64,000 nucleotides of DNA from Streptomyces antnestii. Its GTDB lineage: Bacteria; Actinomycetota; Actinomycetes; Streptomycetales; Streptomycetaceae. The notes beneath the pieces were generated by a model, which worked only from the letters and a program-made list of their open reading frames with translations, was not told the origin of the DNA and ran no database searches. Numbering within the stretch: the stretch's first letter is position 1; each line of letters begins with the position of its first letter. The translations under genes were made by a program, and so were the position numbers. Shown one piece after another: positions 1-8,209 of this stretch. The stretch lies in the NCBI RefSeq assembly GCF_004005495.1, contig NZ_RZYA01000005.1, forward strand, positions 62,001 through 126,000, in the 5' to 3' direction.

Positions 1-1
1 G

Positions 2-187
2 GGATGCGCGGCGGCCATCGGGCTCTGCTGCACCTGCAAGGTCTGCTGCGCCGACGAGTTCGAGGGCCCCTGGTCCCGTAAGAAGCGCGAGGGCTGGTGC
101 AGCGAGTGCTGCTCGACCGACTGCAGCTGCTGCGAGGCGTGTTCCATTTGTGAATGCTGCGAGTGCTGCTCCTGCTGCGACTGCTGA
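2..187 (+). CDS. Cysteine-rich protein, C-terminal part (5' end outside window)
   Basis: The frame is already open at the left edge, so the start is missing. Of the 61 visible residues 21 are Cys, arranged as CC, CxC and CxxC groups. They are densest at the end, which reads SICECCECCSCCDC before TGA. A short charged and Trp-containing stretch (GPWSRKKREGW) separates two Cys clusters. I do not recognise a family. Such Cys density suggests metal chelation, zinc-ribbon-like folding or a redox role, which is inference. The next gene downstream is convergent. The 46-bp gap between the two stop codons holds three tandem copies of GCTGCGTC (199-222). Confidence 0.6.
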   Translation, partial: GCAAAIGLCCTCKVCCADEFEGPWSRKKREGWCSECCSTDCSCCEACSICECCECCSCCDC

Positions 188-233
188 CCCGTTGAGCCGC
201 TGCGTCGCTGCGTCGCTGCGTCGATGAGCGGCG

Positions 234-1196
234 TCAGTCCTTGATCTCGGGCGGTGAGATCTGGGACTTGTCGATCGCGGACTCGCTCGTGCCCCACTTC
301 TTGAGGATCCGGTCGTACGTCCCGTCGGCGATCAGCTTGTTCACCGCCGCCTGGAACGCGGGCGCCAGCTTCGTGCCCTTCTTGAACGCGAAGCCCACGT
401 CGAGCCGGTGGAACTCGTTGAGGAACTTCAGTCCCTCCTGATGGTCGACGGCGTACCGCAGTCCGTTGATGGTGCTCATCACGACGTCGGACCGGCCCTG
501 CTGGAGGGACGACCAGATCGCGCTCTGGTCGGCGTACGTCTTCACGCTGTAGGCCGCCTTCCCGGCGTCCGTGCACAGGTGCTTGTTCTCCTCCAGGGTC
601 GCCTCGAAGGTGGTGCCCGCGCCGGTCGCCACGTTCAGGCCGCACAGCTGCCTGAGGTCCGTGACCTTCTTGAGGTCGCTGTCCTTGCGGACCGCGAAGC
701 CCTGGCCGTCATTGATGTACGTGACGAAGTCGATGGTTTTGCGCCGCTCGTCCGTCACGCCGAAGTTGCCGGTGCCCAGGTCGTACTTGCCGCTGCCCAG
801 CGCCGGCAGGATCGCCTCGAAGCTCGCGGCCTCCCGCTTCAGCTTCACTCCGAGGACCTTGGCGACGGCGTCGGCGAAGTCGATGTCCTGGCCGACCGCG
901 GTTCTGCCGTCCTCCAGATAGAAGGCGCCGGGCGGGGTGCCGCCGATCGCGCTGCCGACGGTGAGCTTGCCGCTCGCCCGTACGCCGGCGGGCAGCAGCT
1001 TCGCGGCGGCCTCGTCCTTGTGGACCTGCTTCACGACGTCCGTCGTGGGGATCTTGTCGCTCTTGCCCGCGGGCTGAGCGCCGCCCGCGGAGGCCCCGGG
1101 GTCGCCGGAGCCGCAGCCGGTCAGCGCCAGGGTGGCCGCCGTGATCAGTGCGAACGCGGCGGGGATGCGCCGGTGGTTGGTCAGGGTCGTACGCAT
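234..1196 (-). CDS. Extracellular solute-binding lipoprotein, family 3 (polar amino acid ABC type)
   Basis: Binding component that delivers substrate to an ABC importer at the outer face of the membrane. The 320-residue protein starts with a lipoprotein signal ending in the lipobox LTGC, lipidated Cys about residue 28. A Gly/Ser/Ala linker follows, then a family-3 periplasmic-binding fold from about residue 75 (GKLTVGSAIGGTPPGAFY, then DFVTYINDGQGFAVRK) to the end. It is divergent from the permease/ATPase operon that starts at 1695 and is a paralogue of the binding protein at 6086. A single ATPase is therefore probably served by two binding proteins. A leader peptide lies upstream on the same strand. 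The ligand is not readable from sequence; a sulfur-containing amino acid is inferred from the neighbours. Confidence 0.9.
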   Translation of the reverse strand: MRTTLTNHRRIPAAFALITAATLALTGCGSGDPGASAGGAQPAGKSDKIPTTDVVKQVHKDEAAAKLLPAGVRASGKLTVGSAIGGTPPGAFYLEDGRTAVGQDIDFADAVAKVLGVKLKREAASFEAILPALGSGKYDLGTGNFGVTDERRKTIDFVTYINDGQGFAVRKDSDLKKVTDLRQLCGLNVATGAGTTFEATLEENKHLCTDAGKAAYSVKTYADQSAIWSSLQQGRSDVVMSTINGLRYAVDHQEGLKFLNEFHRLDVGFAFKKGTKLAPAFQAAVNKLIADGTYDRILKKWGTSESAIDKSQISPPEIKD

Positions 1197-1430
1197 GGCG
1201 TGGAGGTCTGCCCTTCGAAGACGACAAGCACCCCTTCGAGGACAACGAGCACGCAGGGGTGATGAAAAAGGGAGCGAAAAGATGAGATGAGAGGGGAGGG
1301 GTGCGCGAGGGCGCGTGTGTGAAGGCGCGGTCGAGGGTGCGCACTTGGGCGCACCGGGAACGCGCGAAAGCGCGAGGAAGGCGAGAAGAAAGAAGAGAGG
1401 AGACGCGCGCGGAAGGGCGTCAGAAGGGCA
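1197..1430 (-). promoter_or_regulatory. Pyrimidine-rich untranslated leader between the leader peptide and the binding-protein gene
   Basis: About 230 bases separate the leader-peptide stop (1431) from the binding-protein start (1196). On the transcribed (minus) sense much of it is C- and T-rich with few G runs, for example the tract opposite 1381-1413. A long C-rich, weakly structured leader after a short ORF is what a Rho-dependent or translation-coupled attenuator would look like. That function is inference; no clear intrinsic terminator is seen. Confidence 0.35.
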
Positions 1431-1502
1431 TCAACAGGACGAGGACCACACTCGACCGAAGTCGATGTGGGAGCGCGTGACCAGCCACTGCTGCGGATGC
1501 AT
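1431..1502 (-). CDS. Putative Cys-terminated leader peptide (RHVDL type), 23 aa
   Basis: A short ORF reads ATG CAT CCG and ends in TRSHIDFGRVWSSSC followed by TGA. The pattern T/S-R-x-H-V/I-D-L/F-x-R-V-x-S-x-x-C matches the short leader peptides commonly annotated in Streptomyces before sulfur-assimilation and ABC-transport genes. In that family the conserved final Cys codon is thought to report cysteine availability. No Shine-Dalgarno is visible. A promoter-like TTGACG-17-TCCACT would start transcription at about the A of the ATG, which fits a leaderless mRNA. It sits 234 bp upstream of the binding-protein gene on the same strand. Translation is not proven. Confidence 0.65.
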   Translation of the reverse strand: MHPQQWLVTRSHIDFGRVWSSSC

Positions 1503-1508
1503 GGGGTA

Positions 1509-1537
1509 AGTGGAACAGGCATCCGTTTCCGCGTCAA
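1509..1537 (-). promoter_or_regulatory. Candidate promoter for the leader peptide and binding-protein transcript
   Basis: On the minus strand TTGACG (1537-1532) lies 17 bp before TCCACT (1514-1509). The predicted start falls at about 1502, the ATG of the leader peptide, so the transcript would be leaderless. The -35 is strong but the -10 lacks the usual A at position 2. Confidence 0.4.
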
Positions 1538-1543
1538 CTCACT

Positions 1544-1559
1544 TGAGACGTACAGCTCA
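1544..1559. promoter_or_regulatory. Inverted repeat TGAG-N8-CTCA between divergent promoters
   Basis: TGAG (1544-1547) and CTCA (1556-1559) are separated by 8 bp and lie between the -35 elements of the two divergent promoter candidates. The position suits an operator for a regulator of both transcripts. The arms are only 4 bp, so chance is possible. Confidence 0.25.
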
Positions 1560-1573
1560 CAGTGTGGACATCC

Positions 1574-1604
1574 TTGACAGCGGGCGCGTCGAGCCCCTTA
1601 CTCT
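1574..1604 (+). promoter_or_regulatory. Candidate promoter for the permease-monooxygenase operon
   Basis: TTGACA (1574-1579) is followed after 19 bp by TACTCT (1599-1604), which fits the Streptomyces TANNNT -10; TTACTC at 18 bp is the alternative. This would give a 5' leader of roughly 80-90 bases before the ATG at 1695. Confidence 0.45.
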
Positions 1605-1694
1605 CGGTGCGGGGACCGCTGCTGAGGGGCTCGGCCCGCAAGTTCCGTGTGAAGGCAAGACCGTGCTGGATTCCAGTGCCCACGGAGCCTTCGC

Positions 1695-2564
1695 ATGTCT
1701 TCGAACACACTCGCAAAGGCCGCGCCTTCCGCGGCCGGCCCACCCGCCACCACCACCGGTGAGACACAGCCCCGCATCGTCCGCCGGCCCCGCACCGGCC
1801 AGTGGCTCGCCGCAGCCGTCGTTCTCGCACTCCTCGCGATCGCCGCCAACTCGGTGATCCGCAACAAGGCCTTCCAATGGGACGTCGTCGCCGACTACTT
1901 CACGTCGGCGTCCATCCTGCGCGGACTCGGTCTCACCCTCTGGCTGACCGCCCTCGTCATGGCGCTCGGCTTCGCCCTCGGCACCCTGCTCGCCGTCATG
2001 CGACTGTCCGCCAACCCCGTGCTGCGCACGGTCAGTTGGGGCTACGTCTGGCTGTTCAGGTCGATGCCGATCCTGGTGCAGCTGCTGTTCTGGTTCAACA
2101 TCGGGGCGCTGTACCCGCACATCCTCGGTGTCCGGACCGTCGACCTGTTCGGGCCGGTCACCGTCGCCGTCATCGGACTCACCCTGCACGAGGCCGCGTA
2201 CGCCGCCGAGGTCGTGCGCGGCGGCATCCTCTCCGTCGACCGCGGGCAGATCGAGGCCGCGCAGGCCCTCGGACTCGGCAGGATCAGGCGCTGGCGGCGG
2301 ATCATCCTGCCGCAGGCCATGCGCTCCATCCTGCCGCCGGCCGGGAACATGCTGATCGGCACCCTCAAGGGCACCTCCATCGTCAGCGTCATCGCCGTCC
2401 AGGACCTCCTGTACTCGGCCCAACTCGTGTACCACCGCACCTACCAGGTCATCCCGCTGCTCCTGGTGGCCACCGTCTGGTACGTCGTCGTCACCTCTCT
2501 CCTGAGCGTCGGCCAGTTCTACGTCGAGCGGCACTACGCCCGCGGTTCGGAGCGCACGCGATGA
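1695..2564 (+). CDS. Amino acid ABC transporter permease (HisM/ArtM type)
   Basis: Membrane subunit of a polar-amino-acid importer, 289 aa. A cytoplasmic N-terminus of about 35 residues precedes a first membrane segment (LAAAVVLALLAIAA). The core carries the family signature, including SMPILVQLLFWF and the coupling EAA-like loop [26 protein letters not shown] near residues 190-220. It is followed by an ATGA overlap with the FAD/NAD(P)-binding gene, so the two are translationally coupled. It is paralogous to the permease at 4372 (matching VVADYFT / VFADYFT and [14 protein letters not shown] stretches), and the two probably form a heterodimer. Confidence 0.92.
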   Translation: MSSNTLAKAAPSAAGPPATTTGETQPRIVRRPRTGQWLAAAVVLALLAIAANSVIRNKAFQWDVVADYFTSASILRGLGLTLWLTALVMALGFALGTLLAVMRLSANPVLRTVSWGYVWLFRSMPILVQLLFWFNIGALYPHILGVRTVDLFGPVTVAVIGLTLHEAAYAAEVVRGGILSVDRGQIEAAQALGLGRIRRWRRIILPQAMRSILPPAGNMLIGTLKGTSIVSVIAVQDLLYSAQLVYHRTYQVIPLLLVATVWYVVVTSLLSVGQFYVERHYARGSERTR

Positions 2565-4324
2565 GGCCCTCACTGGTGATCGTGGGAGCCGGGCCGCGGG
2601 GGACCGGCGTCCTGGAGCGCATCGCCGCGAACGCGCCCGGCCTGTACCCGGACCTCGAACTCGACATCCACCTCGTCGACCCGTTCCCGCCCGGCGGCGG
2701 ACGCATCTGGCGCGAGGACCAGTCACCGCTCCTGTGGATGAACTCGCAGTCCCAGGACGTCACGATGTTCACCGACGACACGGTCGAACTCGACGGGCCG
2801 GTGCTCCCCGGGCCCGCCCTGCACGAGTGGGCGGACCTCGACGGGCGGCACTTCGCCGACCGGCGGCTCCAGGGCACCTATCTGCGCTGGGTCCACGAAC
2901 GGGCGGTCGCCGCTCTGCCGCCGGGCGTCACCGTCCACCACCACCCGCACCGCGCCCTGCGCGTCGGCGGACCCCGCGAGGGCCGCCAGCAGGTGTGGCT
3001 CGACGGCCGGCCCCGCCCCCTCCTCGCCGACACGGTGATCCTCGCCCAGGGGCACCTGGACGCCGAACTCGACGAAGAACAGGCGGAGTTGAGCGCCTAC
3101 GCGCGTGAGCACGGGCTCGTCCACCTGCCGCCCGACTTCACCGCCGACAGCGACCTGTCCGCACTCGCGCCCGGCGAGGACGTCCTGGTCCGCGGCTTCG
3201 GCCTCGCCTTCGTCGACCTGATGGTGCTGCTCACCGAGGGGCGCGGCGGACGGTACGAGGGGGACACGTACATCCCGTCGGGGCGTGAGCCCGTGCTGCA
3301 CGTCGGCTCCCGGCGCGGCATCCCCTACCACTCCAAGATCGGCTATGACTGGACCGGCGAACGCCCGCCCCTGCCTCGCTTCCTCGGCCCCGCCGAGGTC
3401 GACGAACTCCTCGCCCGCCCAGGGGGTTTCGACTTCCGGCGCGACGTGTGGCCCCTCATCGACAAGGAGCTGGGCTTCGCCCACTACCACCGCCTGTTCA
3501 CCGCCCACCCCGAGCGCACCTCCGTCGCCTGGACCGACTTCGAGGAGAAGTACGCGGCCGCCGCACCGCTGAGCGCCGAACTCCAGGCCCTGGTGGCCTC
3601 CGCCGTGCCCGACCCGGCCGACCGCCTCGACCTCACGGCCCTCGACCACCCGCTGGACGGCGTACGCCACACCTCGCACGCGGAACTCCAGGACGGGCTG
3701 CGCGCCTACATCACCGCCGACCTCGAACGCCGCCACGACCCCGCGCACAGCCCCGACCTGGCCGTCTTCCTCGGCCTGCTCTCCGTGTACGGGCAAGTCG
3801 TGCGGCTCGGCGACATCGGGTCCTGGTGGCACGGCTTCTTCAGCTACCTCGCCTCCGGGCCGCCGGGACCGCGGCTGCGGCAACTGCTCGCGCTCTCCCG
3901 CGCCGGCGTCGTGAAGTTCGCCGGCGCGGACCTGCGGGTCACGGCGGAGGACGGCGTCTTCCGCGCCACGAGCGCCACCCTGCCCGGCGCCGTCGTCGAG
4001 GCCCGCGCCCTCGTCGAGGCGCGCCTGCCGGACCCCACCCTCGCCCGCACCCGCGACCAGCTCCTGCGCGAGCTGTACGAGGAGGGGGCGGCGGCGACCC
4101 CCGCCGGACTCCTGGCGGTCGACCCCGAGGACGGGCGCGTCCTGCACCGCGACGGCACCGCGCACCCGCGCCGCTTCGCGCTCGGCCCGCACACCAACGG
4201 CCGCGGCGCCGGGGCGTTCACGAGGCCGCGCACCAACAGCCCCTCGTTCCGGCAGAACGACGCCACCGCCCGCGCTGTCCTCACCCTCCTGCGCGACCTC
4301 TCCTGTCGCGCCACGGCCGCCTGA
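2561..4324 (+). CDS. FAD/NAD(P)-binding protein (NAD_binding_9 type oxidoreductase)
   Basis: 587 aa. The N-terminus has a Rossmann dinucleotide motif GAGPRG (residues about 9-14), then [15 protein letters not shown] and the [10 protein letters not shown] region typical of the FAD_NAD_binding_9 / YdhS-like family. A second nucleotide-binding stretch ([17 protein letters not shown]) lies near residue 210. The start ATG overlaps the permease stop (ATGA), and a 47-bp pyrimidine-rich gap separates it from the second permease. A large flavoprotein inside an ABC import operon next to two FMN monooxygenases suggests it helps oxidise the imported compound or supplies reduced flavin. The exact reaction is unknown. 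Confidence 0.8.
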   Translation: MRPSLVIVGAGPRGTGVLERIAANAPGLYPDLELDIHLVDPFPPGGGRIWREDQSPLLWMNSQSQDVTMFTDDTVELDGPVLPGPALHEWADLDGRHFADRRLQGTYLRWVHERAVAALPPGVTVHHHPHRALRVGGPREGRQQVWLDGRPRPLLADTVILAQGHLDAELDEEQAELSAYAREHGLVHLPPDFTADSDLSALAPGEDVLVRGFGLAFVDLMVLLTEGRGGRYEGDTYIPSGREPVLHVGSRRGIPYHSKIGYDWTGERPPLPRFLGPAEVDELLARPGGFDFRRDVWPLIDKELGFAHYHRLFTAHPERTSVAWTDFEEKYAAAAPLSAELQALVASAVPDPADRLDLTALDHPLDGVRHTSHAELQDGLRAYITADLERRHDPAHSPDLAVFLGLLSVYGQVVRLGDIGSWWHGFFSYLASGPPGPRLRQLLALSRAGVVKFAGADLRVTAEDGVFRATSATLPGAVVEARALVEARLPDPTLARTRDQLLRELYEEGAAATPAGLLAVDPEDGRVLHRDGTAHPRRFALGPHTNGRGAGAFTRPRTNSPSFRQNDATARAVLTLLRDLSCRATAA

Positions 4325-4371
4325 GCGCACCCCTTCTCTCCCTCCCTCTCCCCTTCCTTCGAGGAACCCCT

Positions 4372-5268
4372 ATGTCCCTGACCAGCGATCCACCCATCGA
4401 CAAAACGACATCCGGCGCCCCCGCGCGGCCCGCCGTGGACTACGGCGCGCTCAAGGTGGTGCCCGTCCGCCACCCCTGGCGGTGGGCCGCCATCGCCGCG
4501 ACCGCCGTCCTGCTCACCCAGTTCGCGCACGGCTTCATCACCAACACCGGCTGGGAATGGGGGGTGTTCGCCGACTACTTCACCGCCGACGTGATCATCA
4601 AGGCGGTGTGGGTCACCCTCCAGCTGACGTTCTACGGAACGGCCCTCGGGTTCGCGCTCGGCATCGTCCTCGCCTTCATGCGCCTGTCCGCCAGCCGCTT
4701 CCTGCGGGCCGTCTCCTTCGGCTACATCTGGGCGTTCCGGTCGATCCCGCTGATCGTGCAGCTGTTGTTCTGGTTCAACCTGGCCTACCTCTACAAGAAG
4801 CTCCAGTTCGGCATCCCCTTCGGACCCGGCTTCTTCTCCTTCGACACGATGGGCCTCGTCGGCGCGATGAGCGCGGCCGTCCTGGGCCTCGCCCTGCACC
4901 AGGCCGCGTACGCCGCGGAGATCGTGCGCGGCGGTGTACTGGCCGTCGACAGCGGCCAGTTGGAGGCGGCGGCCGCGCTCGGCATTCCCCGCCTTCGGCA
5001 GATCCGCCGGATCGTCCTGCCGCAGGCCATGCGCTCGATCCTGCCCAACGCGGCCAACGAGGTGATCTCCCTCTTCAAGGGCACCTCCATCGTCTCCGTC
5101 ATGGCGATCGGCGAGCTCTTCTACCAGGTCCAGGTCATCTACGGCCGCAACGGACGCGTCGTCCCGCTCCTCATGGTCGCCACCGTCTGGTACGTGCTCC
5201 TGACCAGCGCCCTCTCGGTCCTCCAGCACTACGTCGAACGTCACTACGCGAAGGGAACCACCCGATGA
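4372..5268 (+). CDS. Amino acid ABC transporter permease, second subunit
   Basis: 298 aa. A cytoplasmic tail of about 40 residues leads to a first membrane segment near 42-60 and the family core, with [19 protein letters not shown] and the EAA-like loop [27 protein letters not shown]. The chosen ATG is preceded by GAGGA (4361-4365). The gene overlaps the ATPase by ATGA at 5265-5268. It is a paralogue of the permease at 1695, so the importer probably has two different membrane subunits, one ATPase and two binding proteins. Confidence 0.92.
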   Translation: MSLTSDPPIDKTTSGAPARPAVDYGALKVVPVRHPWRWAAIAATAVLLTQFAHGFITNTGWEWGVFADYFTADVIIKAVWVTLQLTFYGTALGFALGIVLAFMRLSASRFLRAVSFGYIWAFRSIPLIVQLLFWFNLAYLYKKLQFGIPFGPGFFSFDTMGLVGAMSAAVLGLALHQAAYAAEIVRGGVLAVDSGQLEAAAALGIPRLRQIRRIVLPQAMRSILPNAANEVISLFKGTSIVSVMAIGELFYQVQVIYGRNGRVVPLLMVATVWYVLLTSALSVLQHYVERHYAKGTTR

Positions 5269-6029
5269 GCACGCCCATGGTGGACGTGAAAGCCGTCCAC
5301 AAGAGCTTCGGCACGCTGGAAGTGCTGCGCGGCATCGACCTGGAGGTACGGGCCGGCGAGGTCACCGTCGTCCTCGGCCCCTCGGGTTCCGGCAAGTCGA
5401 CGCTCCTGCGCACCATCAACCACCTGGAGAAGGTCGACAGCGGCTGGATCAGCGTGGACGGCGCGCTCGTCGGCTACCGCAGCTCCGGAGACAAGCTGTA
5501 CGAGCTGCGCGAGCGCGAGGTGCTCAAGCAGCGCACCCAGATCGGCTTCGTCTTCCAGAACTTCAACCTGTTCCCGCACCTCACGGTCCTGGAGAACATC
5601 GCCGAGGCTCCGCTCTCCGCCCTCGGGCGCCCCCGCAAGGAGACCCTCGACAACGCCCGCAGGCTGCTCGACCGCGTCGGGCTCGCCGACAAGGCCGACG
5701 CCTATCCGAAGCAGCTCTCCGGCGGACAGCAGCAGCGCGTCGCCATCGCCCGCGCCCTGGCCCTGGAGCCGAAGCTGCTGCTCTTCGACGAGCCGACCTC
5801 GGCGCTCGACCCGGAGCTGGTCGGTGAGGTCCTCGACGTCATCAAGGACCTGGCGCTCCAGGGCACCACGATGATCGTCGTCACGCACGAGATCGGCTTC
5901 GCCCGTGAGGTCGCCGACACCGTCGTCTTCATGGACGAGGGCCGCATCGTCGAACAGGGCGCCCCCGGCGACGTACTCGACGCCCCGCGGCACGAGCGCA
6001 CCAAGGCGTTCCTCTCCAAGGTCCTCTGA
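5265..6029 (+). CDS. Amino acid ABC transporter ATP-binding protein (GlnQ/HisP type)
   Basis: 254 aa, the usual length for the family. Walker A GPSGSGKS is at about residues 38-45, the Q-loop is [11 protein letters not shown], the signature LSGGQQQR precedes Walker B LLLFDEP and TSALDPE, and the switch His is in VVTHEIGFA. The protein powers the two upstream permeases at the cytoplasmic face. Its start overlaps the second permease stop. The second binding protein follows after 56 bp with AAGGAG before its ATG. Confidence 0.95.
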   Translation: MSTPMVDVKAVHKSFGTLEVLRGIDLEVRAGEVTVVLGPSGSGKSTLLRTINHLEKVDSGWISVDGALVGYRSSGDKLYELREREVLKQRTQIGFVFQNFNLFPHLTVLENIAEAPLSALGRPRKETLDNARRLLDRVGLADKADAYPKQLSGGQQQRVAIARALALEPKLLLFDEPTSALDPELVGEVLDVIKDLALQGTTMIVVTHEIGFAREVADTVVFMDEGRIVEQGAPGDVLDAPRHERTKAFLSKVL

Positions 6030-6085
6030 GCCGTACTTCCTCTGCGCAACCCACCAACTCACCTTTCTCACCAAGGAGTTCACCC

Positions 6086-7057
6086 ATGTTGTCCCGTCGC
6101 ACCCTCGCCCTCTCCGTCGCCGCGCTCGTCGCCGCCCCGATGCTCAGCGCCTGCGGGGGTGACAGCGATGCCACGACCGGCACCGGCAAGGGGAGTTCCG
6201 AGAAGGTGGGCGGCATCAACATCGGGCCCGACCAGCACCGTATCCGCGGCAAGAAGGTCGACTCGATCGCGGCGAAGCTGCCTGCCGCGGTCCGTGAGCG
6301 CGGCACGCTCCGGCTCGGCGGCAGCGCCGACGCCTCGCCGCCACTCGGCTTCTACGCCAACGACGACAAGACCCGCATCGGCTCCGAGATCGACCTCGCG
6401 ACCCTCGTCGCCGACACACTCGGCCTGAAGATCGACTTCTCCCCGGTGTCCTGGGAGAACCTGTTCGTCGGCCTCGACAGCGGCAAGTTCGATGCCGTGT
6501 TCTCGAACGTCACGGTCACGGAGGAACGCAAGGAGAAGTACGACTTCGCGACCTACCGGCTCGACAACATCGCGTTCGAGGCGAAGAAGGGAACGAGCTG
6601 GCGGGTCAAGGAGCCCAAGGACGTGGCGGGCAAAACCATCGCCGTCTCCTCCGGGACCAACCAGGAGAAGATCCTCGTCGACTGGAGCAAGCAGGACGAG
6701 AAGGCGGGCCTGAAGCCGGTCACCATCAAGTACTTCCAGAAGGACACCGACTACTACCTGGCCCTCCAGTCCGGCCGCATCGACGCCTACCTCGGCCCGA
6801 GCCCGTCCGCCGCCTACCACGTGGCGACCGCCGGCCAGTCGCAGATCATCGGCACGCTCTCCGGAGCGGGCGACAAGATCCAGGGGAAGATCGCCGCCAC
6901 CACGAAGAAGGGCAGCGGACTCGTCGACGCGTACGCGGCCGCACTCGACCACGTGATCAAGGACGGGTCGTACGCGCGGGTCCTGAAGCGCTGGGGTCTG
7001 TCGACCGAGGCGGTCGACAAGTCGGAGATCAACCCGCCCGGCCTGCCCAAGCCGTAG
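6086..7057 (+). CDS. Extracellular solute-binding lipoprotein, family 3 (second copy)
   Basis: 323 aa. A lipoprotein signal ends in LSAC with Cys at about residue 23, followed by a Gly/Ser linker. The family-3 binding fold begins near residue 70 (RGTLRLGGSADASPPLGFYAND), contains FDAVFSNVTVTEERKEKYDF, and ends with a short Pro-rich tail. It resembles the divergent protein at 234-1196, including AIDKSQISPPEI against AVDKSEINPPGL at the C-terminus. This supports duplication and shared use of one importer. A CT-rich 69-bp gap with AAGGA separates it from the first monooxygenase. Confidence 0.92.
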   Translation: MLSRRTLALSVAALVAAPMLSACGGDSDATTGTGKGSSEKVGGINIGPDQHRIRGKKVDSIAAKLPAAVRERGTLRLGGSADASPPLGFYANDDKTRIGSEIDLATLVADTLGLKIDFSPVSWENLFVGLDSGKFDAVFSNVTVTEERKEKYDFATYRLDNIAFEAKKGTSWRVKEPKDVAGKTIAVSSGTNQEKILVDWSKQDEKAGLKPVTIKYFQKDTDYYLALQSGRIDAYLGPSPSAAYHVATAGQSQIIGTLSGAGDKIQGKIAATTKKGSGLVDAYAAALDHVIKDGSYARVLKRWGLSTEAVDKSEINPPGLPKP

Positions 7058-7126
7058 CCCGCTCCCTGCCTCTCTCCCTCCCCCCTCTCTTCTTCGCAGC
7101 CTCTCTTCTTCGCGCAAGGACCGCCC

Positions 7127-8209
7127 ATGACCACACCAACCGGCCGCGGCCTGCTGCATCTCGCGGCGGCCGTCGACCAACCCGACACTTACGAGGCCGA
7201 CCCGTACATCGCCCTCACCCGCCTCGCGGAACGCGGCGCCCTGGACTTCGTCACCCTCGGCGACTCCTTCGGCCGGCCGGGGCCCGACGCGCTCGCCGTG
7301 CTGTCCCGGGTCGCCCCCGCCACCGGCCGCATCGGCCTCGTGCCCACCGTCACCACCACCCACACCGAGCCCTTCCATGTGCAGGCCGCCGTCGCCACCC
7401 TCGACTGGGTGAGCCGGGGCCGCGCCGGCTGGCGGCCCGAGGTGTCCGCCACCGAGGAGGAGGCCCGCCTCTTGGGCCGCAGGGACGCCGCCCCCGCCGC
7501 GGATCTGTGGCGCGAGGCCGGTGAAGTGGCCGACGTCGCCGCCCGGTTGTGGGACAGCTGGGAGGACGACGCGGAGATCCGCGACGTGGCGACCGGCCGT
7601 TTCGTCGACCGCGACAAGCTGCATCACGTCGATTTCCGGGGCAGCACGTTCTCCGTGCGCGGCCCCTCCATCGTGCCGCGCCCGCCCCAGGGCCACCCCG
7701 TGACCGTCGTCGACACCACCGAGCCCCACGCGTACGACGTCGCCGCCCGCCACGCCGACGTCGCCCTGGTCGGCGCGGCGGGCCCGGCCCAGGCCGCCGC
7801 CGCCCGCGCGGGCCTGCGCCGGCGCGCCGCCGAGTACGGCCGCGACCCGGACACCCTGCGCGTCCTGGCCGCGCTGCGCGTCGACCTCGGCGGCGGGGAG
7901 CACGCCGCCGAGCCCGGCCACGGCGGCGGAGGGCCGTTGCCGAGCGACCTCGGGCCGCTCTACCGGGGCGGCCCGGTCGACTTCGCCGACCTCATCACGG
8001 CGTGGCACCGCGCCCACGCCGTGGACGGCTTCCACCTCACACCCGTCGAGCCGCGCCGTGACCTGGAGCGGCTCGTCAACGGCACGGTGCCGCTGCTCCA
8101 GCACCGCGGTCTGTTCCGCACGTTCTATCCGGGCAGCACCTTCAGGGAGCACCTGGGGCTCGCCCGGCCCGCCAACCAGTACGCCGCGCTCGCGGGGGAC
8201 CCGTCATGA
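7127..8209 (+). CDS. LLM-class FMN-dependent monooxygenase (NtaA/SnaA/DmoA-like)
   Basis: 360 aa. The luciferase-like TIM-barrel pattern is visible: LDFVTLGDSFGRPGPDAL, then TGRIGLVPTVTTTHTEPFH, WDSWEDDA near residue 145, and VRGPSIVPRPPQGHPV, where the NtaA branch carries PRxPQGxP. Family members use reduced FMN and oxygen to cleave C-S or C-N bonds in small nutrients. It overlaps the next monooxygenase by ATGA, so the two are coupled. It is shorter and more divergent than the 8206 protein and may be a partner or act on a different step. Substrate unknown; an S-alkyl amino acid is inferred. Confidence 0.82.
   Translation: MTTPTGRGLLHLAAAVDQPDTYEADPYIALTRLAERGALDFVTLGDSFGRPGPDALAVLSRVAPATGRIGLVPTVTTTHTEPFHVQAAVATLDWVSRGRAGWRPEVSATEEEARLLGRRDAAPAADLWREAGEVADVAARLWDSWEDDAEIRDVATGRFVDRDKLHHVDFRGSTFSVRGPSIVPRPPQGHPVTVVDTTEPHAYDVAARHADVALVGAAGPAQAAAARAGLRRRAAEYGRDPDTLRVLAALRVDLGGGEHAAEPGHGGGGPLPSDLGPLYRGGPVDFADLITAWHRAHAVDGFHLTPVEPRRDLERLVNGTVPLLQHRGLFRTFYPGSTFREHLGLARPANQYAALAGDPS

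Noticed and set aside
408..1262. Long open frames antisense to real genes, such as those opposite 234-1196 and 2561-4324
   Set aside because: High GC leaves many stop-free frames; they lack family motifs and use codons unlike the sense genes.
1465..1509. Plus-strand mini-ORF ending in SHCCGCMG, which looked like a Cys-rich leader
   Set aside because: It is antisense to the minus-strand RHVDL-type leader peptide, which has the recognised motif and a fitting promoter; the plus ORF has only GGGAG 3 nt before its GTG and would lie before the plus promoter candidate.
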